The notes below the pieces were generated by a model. The model was not told the DNA's origin and did not search any database. It saw only the letters and a list, made by a program, of their open reading frames with translations. This document shows positions 43,501-55,500 of a stretch of DNA of 64,000 nucleotides, piece after piece (the stretch's first letter is position 1; each line of letters starts with the position of its first letter). The stretch spans positions 346,501 to 410,500 of the forward strand of contig JAIGNY010003222.1 in assembly GCA_020152595.1 (NCBI GenBank), in the 5' to 3' direction. Source of the stretch: Chiridota heheva. Taxonomy: Eukaryota > Echinodermata > Holothuroidea > Apodida > Chiridotidae. The position numbers were made by a program, and so were the translations under genes.

Positions 43501-46500
43501 TTGGATAACATGTTGTCAAAGTTTGGATAACATGTTGTCAAAGTTTGGATAACATGTTGTCAAAGTTTGGATAACATGTTGTCAAAGTTTGGATAACATG
43601 TTGTCAAAGTTTGGATAACATGTTGTCAAAGTTTGGATAACATGTTGTCAAAGTTTGGATAACATGTTGTCAAAGTTTGGATAACACATCGACTATCAAC
43701 ACAACATATAGACAAGGTGTAGTTTAGGACTAAGTAATGATTGTGAGGTATTTATAGGGTAAATTTTGTCTGTAAATCATCAATATTGTTTGTCCTGACT
43801 AGAATAAAGAAAATTCCAAAATATTTCCATATTGCAGGAGAATAATGCAAACTTTCAGCTGCTGGTGTGTCATATGGGACATCTGCCCATAATCAATTGA
43901 TTGATTAACATATATAATTGATTGATTAACATATATAATTGATTAATTAACATATTTTGATGACACTTTTGTATTTGGTGAATTAATCTAATTTATTTAT
44001 GTGAATCGTATATACTACTATACAAATGACTCCTTACACTAATTAGCATGACAAAGGACATTCTGTAAAACCAGACCTAAATGAAAGTCATGGCAGGTTG
44101 TTACAAATTCAAAACATAAAAAATCATGTTTTTGCTTGAAAAACTGTCAAAAGTTCCATGTTTATTAAAGTACCATCACCAAACACTTCTTGCATCATTA
44201 ATTTGATATATTTCTGGCCTCAAATCAACCAAAATTTGACCACCAAGGGCGCTTTAAAATTTGAGCCGGAAGGACCCATTTTCATGGAATCACCAATTAA
44301 CATGCTAGCAATATTCCAGCCTTATCGGTCTTAGTTGAACCAATACAATATAGTCCTGATAGCTTGACAAACATTCACCATTAACGGATTACTTTAGTGG
44401 TCAGGTTAGTCAATCTTATATGACGAGGACTTCAAAAGAACAAAATGGTGAAGAAACTACTTCAATATCCTATCCCATTAATAAGATATCCAAGTTTAAA
44501 GCTCTGCCTTATCTATGGGAAACCACTGGTGTACTAAGTCTACTATGAAAGGTTGGTGCACTCTTCCTCACATTCTTAACAATTGTTAATGTATTTTAAA
44601 TTAAATTGTTTCAACTTTTTAACTATTTGAATTATTTTGCCTCAAACTTTCATCAGGTGGTCAATTATCATTACCTATACAAGATTCTGTTTTACTACTT
44701 TCCTGACATATCCAATGATTTTCAAGCCACAAAATCGCAGGACAAAATATAATAAAATACATTAAGACTGAGGAATCTGAGGCTGTGACATCACAACAAG
44801 TCTGATTTCAGTCATTTCTAAACAAACGATAACAAGCTTTACTCTTAAATATCTCCTTAATGGAATAAGATTTTTTAATACTTTCCCTACCATTTTGCTA
44901 ATGCATCGATCTGACACTACAGAAATTATAGCGTGCAAGGCTTGGAAGGGGCCCCAATTCAACTTTCCTAATACTACTGTCCATCTATTTGAGCCAACAC
45001 ACTACTGCATTTCTATAGATATAACAAATTTAAACACTTACCAGTTTCGTCACTGTACTGTTAGAAAGATAAGAATAGAAGAACAAATAAGTCTGGCAGG
45101 ATTTACTGTAAAAGGTGTTAAATACTGTAACACCCTTTAGGACAATAGTTCAACAGGCGAGATTTTCATATAAAAAACATCATAATTTATAAAAGGATTT
45201 TAAGTTGGTTTTATGCAATGCTTTCCAGTGCATGATGAACACAGTAAAGGACACATCCATCCTTCGTTCTCTCTTCTATCAAAGCAACTTTTGCATGCTA
45301 GTTTAGTTTACACTTTTAAGCACATGCCACACGTGTGGATTCAAGGAATTTTGGCAGGAGGGGACGGAGGATGAAGACCAGGGTAATATTCTGCTCTTTT
45401 TGAGAAGTGGTCAGAGAACTAGGCAGGGGATGAATCTTCTACCATCGGGACCGAAGGCCTTTACGTCCCCTCCGACCATTGGCCACTTTTGCCCCAAAGG
45501 TTGGGTGGAGGAGAAGGTGTGATGTAGAAGACAAACCTCTGTGATTGATTTCAGCATATCGTTCTGCATATCTGTGGAAAAATTGCTGGTTAAATTCTCT
45601 AGGTCGGACATCCGAGAATGTTGTGGTGCACGGTGACGAAACAATTCTTTTTTGACAATCTCAAACTTCAGTCAAAGGATAAACAAACAGTCAGTTACCA
45701 TTGCAGTCAATTGAAAAAAAAACTATTTTTTGTCATCTTAAACAAATACTGGACAGAATTTATTTTTCTTCAAATATGATGTGTTTTAGATTAATAGTTT
45801 CCTACATATATGAGTACCATTAATAATCGCTCACTGGCTGAGGCGACACAAAGTATTCATAAAACATATCCCATTGACTGTGATAATAAAGTTTCCCCTC
45901 CAACTTGGCAAAACCGTACAGAGCCCATACATGGTTTACGTTGACCCCGACCATGAGAATAGCTGTTGGGACTCGAACCTGGGACCTTCAGCATCTCAGT
46001 TGTACTCTCAGCCCCAAGAGCCACCTGATGCTCTACATTTAGCGTTCTGAATTAATTTTATCCCCAAGGGCCATCATTTCACAACAGCCTCAGGCCGTGG
46101 GCCAATCGCATGACAAAACCAGTCACATGACAAACAGAATATGTCAAAACAATCCCTGATTACAAACAAGCTGAGAGCTCGCGCAATAAGGACGTATACC
46201 AGATGCAGGCAGTTCTCTTATCAGCCTTCCTTTGACAAGCTGCAAGTCTGCCCATTTATTATAACAGAACTAAAGATAACATTTTGCTTGATAAGCCGCG
46301 ATGTTAGTTAGAGTGTGCAGATCTCCCTAGGTAAAACCCAAAATAAACAAGTATTTTGGGATTTTTACTGATCTCATTCAGATTCTTTTCCCGCTATGAC
46401 TTTTGTTCACAGGCCAAAGTGGATTGTCTGGTGGGCCAGATTTGGTCCGAGGCCACCTATTAAAAATCGCTGCTCTACATCTTATGTTGATTTTGCCCAA

Positions 46501-49500
46501 ATATACCAACCATGACCATGTGTGATGGCTGAGAGAGGCAGCACATTCCCTCAACTTTCATCTCACAAAGCCCTTAATACTGAAGTACATTAACTTACAC
46601 TTATGTAAAGCATGGATGCAATTACATATTGCTAAGATTAAGTGAGCAATTTTCCAACACAGTAAATATTTGCTTGTCTTTATTCACTAATCTAAGTATG
46701 TTAAATTCTGATACTTACTGGCTTGACATCAAAAATGACATTTGATTTTGCTATAACTGCCGGTTCTGTGAAAACAAATAAAACAGAAAAACTGATGGAA
46801 GGCTTGGCTTCTTGTATCTAAAAACAAAGTGTTGCCATGGGAGTCTGCATGTCACAAACATGCTATCCATGTTACTTCCCCTAAAGCCAATACTTCCGCC
46901 CCTCCCTAAAACCCTTTCATCCCCAAACCTACAAACCAACACAACTTTGTCCTTAGTCTTCCATTCCTACTGCATTATACCATCATACATCAAAAAAGTA
47001 CATCTCAGGCTTTACCATAACATGCTGTTTCCCTAGTCTATCACACACATAACATTCACTACACACACATAACATACCACTACATGCACGAAACATACCA
47101 CTACATCATGTAACACATCAGTAGACACATGTAACGTACTACTACATACATGTAACGTACTACTACATACATGTAACGTACCAGTACATACATGTAATGT
47201 ACTACTACATACATGTAATATACCAGTACATGCATGTAATATATCAGTACACGCATGTAAAATACCAGTACACACATTTCCTGATACTTCCAAACAAGAC
47301 CACAAAAGTAAAGAAAGTCATAACCATTGCTACCTTAAGTTGTGTTTTGCATCACATATCATCCATTCCATCCTTCAATTCATCCCCTCCCCATGCTCTG
47401 TTATCTTCCTCTTTATCTCTCCCTGTCCCTCCCCTCACTAATTCCATCTTCCTAATCTTTTGCATTCATGCCATCTATACCCCACTTTCTCCTCTACACA
47501 ATCCTTCCCTCTCATTGTCCCTTACCCACAATGCTATACTATCCTTCCTCACATATGCCATCAAATACTCCCTGTCTACATCCTCATGAAATCCTTATTT
47601 ATTGTAATTTTATGCTATCCATGAATAAAGCTGTCAACAGTTGTTATCAATCATTGTATTCAACTCGGGACAAGAATGACTGCACCCATCATTCACACGA
47701 TGGTCTGCCATCTATAAGGATATTTCAGCTGACGTTATGAGGTCACATGACTTTGTTTACATCACCATTTTGTAGGACAGACTGACATCTGCTGTACACT
47801 TACATACGTTTGCACGTTGTTATATAAGATTAATTTTGTAAGTAGTGTGCCAGAATCTTGCTGTACTGTTGGTTGCACTAACTAATAGACGTGTTTAGAA
47901 TCCACTGATTAAGATTACTTGAAGTACTTGGAGGATATTTTTTCTTTGAAACAACATTTTATATCAAACAATTAATTCATCTGGCCAGTTCATTTTAACC
48001 AGCGCGTGTTTGTATGCCCAGCACATGTTTTACATGCCCAGCATGTGTTTTCATCACCAGCGCACGCTAGCACGTAATTTAGATTAAGTCTGTCTGTTTT
48101 ACGTGTGATGTGACAGAGCTGTGTGAAGATCAGACGTGTGAAATACTCAACACGCAAAGTTCTGCCCTGCAAAATGACTGTCAGTTGAGTTAGTCACAAT
48201 CTCTCTATACCCATAGCAAGAAGACCTGGAAAAAATCCATGGTTCTGGTAGTTATAACCATGAGAAAAACGTGAATTTGTGAAAAGAAATTTGTTGTGTG
48301 ATTTAAAACGTAAACAACAGAATATGTGGTAAGAAGTTTGAGTTTCAGCCAATATTTTGGGTTCATTGGTTTAGAACGTTCCCCCCCTCCCACACATAAT
48401 TGTGAGATTGACTAAAACATTAAATAACAAAAGGGGGAATGTGTGGTGAAGTGTGAGCATATAAAGATGTATTTACTACATTAATATTATTTCTATCACA
48501 ATTTTTAGTGTGAAGATTTTTGACACTTTTATTCAGAACCGTAGGATTTTTTAAAATTAATTCAAACTCTTTGGAGTATGGGTAACCTCTCATGTCAATA
48601 TTTGCATCACACAAGAGAAAGTTTATTGGTGAGGCTTGACGGCACCATGACAGCAACAAACAAATTGTGCCTGAGAGATTAGCTTATATCAGACGCAGGA
48701 AAAAGTTCAGAGGAAGAATGAAAGGCTGAGAGCCAATAGACATGGAGCTAGGATCATAAGAGGAAGTGCCAATGGTGTATAAAGTAAATGGAGGCAGGGG
48801 GTGCAAGAGGAAGATTAAATAGAGGGAGGTATGATGAAAAAAGGAGATCATTTTATCCAGGGAAGTTTTCTGGAAGAGTTGGAAAATGGAGTTGTGAGGA
48901 GTGAAGGAAGCTCTGGAGAGGTTGTACAGGGGCAGTCAATGAGGACATGATAAACACTGAAGGGGCAATGACAATTATTGTAGAGGGGTGGGAGGAGCCG
49001 CTAAAGAGGTGGGTGTGGCCTATCCTAAGGCGGGTAATGTGAACGTTGTCTTTACGAGAGAGATTGTGGAAACATTCAAAAGGTTGCATTGATTCTCAAG
49101 ATGACATGCGCAAATCAACCTAAGTGAGGCAGAGGAAAACGAGGCAACTTACTCTTTGATTTCTTTTCTGCGTATGCTGCCAAACGCTTTTGTCTTAACT
49201 CGTCAACAGCCTTATCTACCTGTAAACAAATGAAAAGCGATCTTTTAAACCACTGGTACAGAGAGCAAGTGAACAAGTGTCATGTGATATCAGTCTTTAA
49301 AAGTCTGTTTTACTCCATTTTAACTTTGTCCAAAAACAATTGTTACGAGATTTCAAATGTTCCCAGAAATACATGTAACTCAATATCTCAGTAAAATATT
49401 GTCATTAGTCATAAGTTAAAGGATTAGTTTATCTTATATGAAATACTTCAATAAACAAAATGGTGCAGAAAGCATTACAAAATCTTATTCATTAAAGGAT

Positions 49501-52500
49501 TAGTTCAGTGGTAAGAAGATATTCAAGTTTATAGAAACTGCACTCAAAAATCTTATCTACAGGATTAGTTTAGTGGAATGACTATCTTATAGTAAGTCTA
49601 CAAAATGGTGAAAAGTTATTCGATTAATTCAGTTTATCTCATTATGAAAAAGGTAATAGAAACAAAATTTTAAAGAAAGTTTATTTAATTGTTTCACTGT
49701 GTCGGAATATTTAAGTCTACTATAAGTTTTTTCCTCACTCAAACAATTTTTCAGATGGTATTTTATTATAAATGCCTATTTAAATAATTTTTCCTAGATT
49801 CAGTTTATACTTTCCTGACATATCCCATTGCTTTAAGCCACAAAATCACACAACAAAATATGATAGAATACATAAAGACTTTGAGGAATCTAAGGTTATG
49901 ACATCACAATTAATCTGAAATCAGTTGTTTCTACACAAATGATACAAAAGTTTAAACTGATATTATCTCCTTAACGGAAAAGATTTTTGAATGCTTTCTT
50001 CACTATTTTGTTTCACCCGAAGTCCTCTTTTATATAATATAGTCTTGCTTGACCACTGAACAAATCCGTTAAAACTTATCAAGAAATATCAAGAGCACGT
50101 CAATAATCTCAAAATAAAGTAATGGAAATATTCCATTAAATCTTATATTGAGATTCTTCCTGAACAACCAAATACTGTACTGCTCCCACCAACACAGATA
50201 TAACCCATATCTTGCAAAAAGTGTTTTCTGTTTGAAAGGCCAGCAAAATACCAACCAAACTATTAGTGTTCATGACGTGAATGAATCTTAGAAACTTACT
50301 TCCTCATCAGATGCAAACATATCGTCATCATCATCATCATCATCACTGTCTTCGTCCTAAATGGAAAAAAAGTCAAATAACACAAGTTTTCCTCCAATAT
50401 TACACAAGTTCTCCTCCAATATTACACAAGTTTTCCTCCAATATTACACAAGTTTTCCTCCAATATTACACAAGTTTTCCTCCAATTTACAAACCTTTTC
50501 AAACAGATTTAGCCAAATGTGATCACTCCAAAACTTTGACCAATCAACTAATGGGGGAATTTTCCCTTTGTCACCTAACTAATCAGCTGCATTTACTAAA
50601 GAAAAGTTGCAAGCAACAATGTGTGTGTGTCTTGCCTTCAAGCTTAATGCACGTATGATAAGGGTTTGAAACAATTTCTTCATATCATGGTCCTATACTG
50701 TGTGTGAATTGTGCAGACAGCCAAGAATCCCCCACTAATTTGATTGGTCGAAACATTCCCCAGTGTAGGATTGGTCCATTATGGACAAGTGAATTTTGAT
50801 CATATGACATTATTTAATTTAATTTGACAGGAAATACTGATTCAGATTTAAAAATATCTGAAAAGGTCTATTGATTTGAGATTACTGAGGAATTCCTACA
50901 AATAAGGCATTCATTCACTTGAGGACATGACAAACAGGTTGGACATGTGAGCAAAACAGCTGCTGAAAAGTGACCGTAATTATTATTCTTATCTTCAATT
51001 TTTTTTTCTTATCTTCAAATTAAACATACTTTTAAATATCTATGAAAAAAAGTATAGTATCTCTACTTCCATTTCTTGAATTAATAGAAAACCAGCTCAA
51101 ACAAGGTATTCTGAATAAATTGGTGTTGCCCTACAAATGCTCTTTAAATAACTTGTGGATCCTGGTTGAAAGAAATATGAATTACACAACTCACATGATA
51201 AAACTAATTATTCAAAATCTACATAATGGGCTAGTGAGCATATCCACAATGCATACGGACACACAGATCATGATGCAAGATCTTCACATCAGTGACCAAG
51301 GTATACTAGTAAGGCTAGCCTAGCCTCTGTTTCGCCATCATAAACAGGTCTCTGTCATAAATGGGTCCACGTCATAAATGGATCCCCATCATATGGGTCC
51401 CAGTCATAAATGGGTCCCTGTCATTAATGGGTACCATCATCAATGGATCTCATTATATGGGTCTGTCATAAATGGGCCCATCATAAATGGGTCCCTGTCA
51501 TAAATGGATCCCTATTATATGGGTCCCAGTCATAAATGGGTCCCTGTCATAAATGGCCCGTCATAAATGGATCCCTATCATATGGGTCCAGTAATAAATA
51601 AGCCCCTGTCCTAAATGGGTCTCCCTCATAAATGGATCCCCATCATATGGGTCCCAGTCATAAATGAGCCTTTCATAAATGGGTCCTCATCATAAATGGA
51701 TCCCCATCATGGGTCCCAGTCATAAATGTACCCTGTCGTAAATTGGTCCCCATCATAAATGGATCCCCATCATAAATGGGCCCGTCATAAATGGGTCAAC
51801 CTCATAAATGGATCCCCATCATATGGGTCTGTCATAAAAGGGCCCGTCATATATGGGCCCATCAGAAATAGATCCCCCTCATAAATGGATCCCCATCATA
51901 TGGGTTCCAGTCATAAATGGGCCTGTCATAAATGGGTCCCCCTCATAAATGGATCCCCATCATATGAGTCCCAGTCATATATGAGTCCCAGTCATAAATG
52001 GGTCCCAGTCATAAATGGGTCTGTCATAAATGGGTCTGTCATAAATGGGTCCCAGCCATAAATGAGTCTCAGTCATAAATGGATCATAATCATATGGGTC
52101 CCCATCATAAATGGATCCCCATCGTATGGGTGCCTGTCATAAATGGGTCCCCATTAGAAATGGATCCCCATCATATGGGTCCCAGTCATAAATGAGTCCC
52201 GTCATAAATGGATCCCCATCATATGGGTCCCGGTCATAAATGGGCGCTGTCATAAATATGTCCCAGTCATAAATAGGCGCCTGTCATAAATGAATTCTGG
52301 TCAAAATGGGTCCCCTAATCTTGAAGAATTTCTTGTACTTACAGCTGATGCAGGTTTTGCAGGCTGAGTGTCAGCTGGAACAGAACTGGATGAAGAGTTC
52401 TCAAGAGCACTGATTCTTGCAATAAGCTTAGCAACTTGGGTCTGGAGATCATCGGTGACTAAGATGAAAAGAAAAATGCTTAAAGCATTTCATTTATTTT

Positions 52501-55500
52501 TTTGCTTCATAACAACATTCAAACAATAATAATAATCACATACAGTACATACAACAAAACTACAAAGAGTTGCAAAAGGAAGTGCTCTAAAAAACCTCTA
52601 TGGCTTAACGAGCAGAGCACTCCCTAATTAATATCGAATAACAGGACTTAATGTATATAGTATATACATACATAAATGAAGGCCTCTAGTTTTGCTTTTT
52701 CAGATGGGTGCTCCACCCTGCCCCTCATTGCCTCCACCCTGCCCCTCATTGCCTCCACCCTGCCCTCATTGACTCCACCCTGCCTCTCATTGACTCCACC
52801 CTGCCTCTCATTGCCTCCACCCTGCCCCTCATTGCCTCCACCTCATTGCCTCCACCCTGCCCCTCATTGCCTCCACCTCATTGCCTCCTCCCTGCCCCTC
52901 ATTGCCTCCACCCTGCCCCTCATTGCCTCCACCCTGCCCCCACTGCCTCCACCCTGCCCCTCATTGCCTCCACCCTGCCCCTCATTGACTCCACCCTGCC
53001 TCTCATTGCCTCCACCCTGCCCCTCATTGCCTCCACCTCATTGCCTCCACCCCTGCCCCCATTGCCCCCACCCTGCCCCTCATTGCCTCCACCCTGCCCT
53101 TCATTGCCTCCACCCTGCCCCTCATTGCCTCCACCCTGCCCTTCATTGCCTCCACCCTGCCCCTCATTGCCTCCACCTCATTGCCTCCACCTCATTGCCT
53201 CCACCCTGTCCCCACTGCCTCCACCCTGCCCCTCATTGCCTCCACCCTGCCCCTCATTGCCTCCACCCTGCCTCTCATTGCCTCCACCCTGCCCCTCATT
53301 GCCTCCACCTCATTGCCTCCACCCTGCCCCTCATTGCCTCCACCCTGCCCCCCATTGCCCCCACCCTGCCCCTCATTGCCTCCACCCTGCCCTTCATTGC
53401 CTCCACCCTGCCCCTCATTGCCTCCACCCTGCCCCTCATTGCCTCCACTCTGCCCCCATTGCCTCCACCCTGCCCCTCATTGCCTCTACCCTGCCCCTCA
53501 TTGCCTCCACCCTGCGCCTCATTGCCTCCATCCTGCCCCTCATTGCCTCCACCGTGCCCCTCATTGCCTCAACCCTGCCCCTCATTGCCTCTACCCTGCC
53601 CCTCGTTGCCTTCACCCTGTCCCTTTTCACTAAGCAGTCTACAGTTTGTTCACAAAAACATACTTTTGAGAAGTATTTGCCTTCTATTCATGCTAATTAG
53701 TCCTCCAATATAAAAAGAAAATGCAGGAACACTACTTGTATTAAAAACTCACTTATTTACATTTATTTCAAGTGTCCTCAAAGTGCCCTTGATGCCTTAT
53801 AAATGTCCCTGTTGGTCAGTGACACTCTGCCCCTATCTAGACCAAGCTTGGGGTTTGTCATGTTTAAGGCATGCAGTTGGAAATACCCTGAGGTTACATA
53901 AGCAAACATGACAAGTGTGATTAAGTAGATGAATATATTGATAAGATTTGGTTAAGAATCACATTTGCTCTCCTTTGATGTATGGTGGCACAGGACTATT
54001 GATTTAAATAGAGGTGTACCAAAAACTGCAGTAGCCTCCATCATAACACCTTTACAGTGAAGACCCAAAACATCAATATACCTTTGAAGTATCATAGCAC
54101 TCAATAACACAGTTACTTATACAAATTGCATATCAATCAAACAGCCTATGAATTCAGTCTAGCCAAAAAAGCCGACATTGTAACCCTTGTCGTACCAATC
54201 CCAGAAAGCGAGCCTGCACATCACTCAGTTTTATTTCAACATTGCAACCCTTGTCGGGCAAATTCCAGATAGGGGCCTGCACATCACTCAATTTCAGTCC
54301 AAGATTGTAACCTTTATTCACATAAACTCAGAAAAAGGGCCCCCCCATCACTCAATTTCAGTCCAAAATTGTAACCTTTATTCACATAATCTCAAAAAAA
54401 GGGCCCGCACATCACTCAATTTCAATCCAAGATTGTAACCTTTATTCACATAATCTCAGAAAAAGGCCCCATCACTCAATTTCAGTCCAAGATTGTAACC
54501 TTTATTCACATAATCTCAGAAAAAGGGCCCGCACATCACTTAATTTCAGTCCAAGAACGTAACCCTTATCCACCCAATCCCAGAAGGGGCCCGCACATCA
54601 CTTAATTTCAGTCCAAGAACGTAACCCTTATCCACCTAATCCCAGAAAAGGGGCCCGCACATCACTTAATTTCAGTCCAAGAACGTAACCCTTATCCGCC
54701 TAATCCCAGAAAAGGGGCCCGCACATCACTCAATTTTAGTCCTGTAATCCTTGTCGAGCGAATCCCAGAAAGGGGGCCCGCACATCACTCAATTTCAGTC
54801 CTGTAATCCTTGTCGAGCGAATCCCAGAAAGGGGGCCTGTACATCACTCAATTTCAGTCCAACAATGTTACCCTTGCCGCACCAATCCCAAAAAGGGAAC
54901 TTGCACTCAATCACGGTCCAACGTTGAAACACTTGTCGAACTGTTCACAGAAAGAGTGGTCTGCACAGTACTCAATTTTCAGTCCAACATGAAACACTTG
55001 TCGAATTAATCACAGAAAGGGGGCCTGCACATCACTTTATTTCATTCCAAAACCATTTGAACCTTCACTACATACAGTTACACTGACGGGGAAAGAACTA
55101 CAATGCTCACAATGACTTCACCTCCCTTAATTCATTCCTAATCAGGCTTGGAAAAATACAAAAAAAGTCACTTGCCAGGCTCTTATACAGCTTGGTGAGT
55201 AAATTTGATGAAACCAGTATTTCCACTCCCCAAGTATTTTTAAGTACTCGCCAACACTGACAATTTTCGCACAACTAGCATGCCTCTGTATTGCCCTTCT
55301 ACAGCAGAAAGTTTACACTGTCGAGGCTCCGGCCCAAATATATACACATACTGTGTGCATATCTGTACTGAATGTTGTACAAACTGGGCCGATATCAGCT
55401 GCAGCTTAGTGAATTTGTTGCTGGAATAGTAATTTGTTGCTGGAATAGTTTTGACAGTATTCAATGGCTAAGGAAGGACTCTGAAGTTCCACCCACTTAA

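Noticed and set aside
52676..53713. 345-codon Pro/Leu/His-rich plus-strand ORF
   Set aside because: A 21-bp unit keeps every forward frame open; the sister element at 39415-39725 has only a few units and no ORF.
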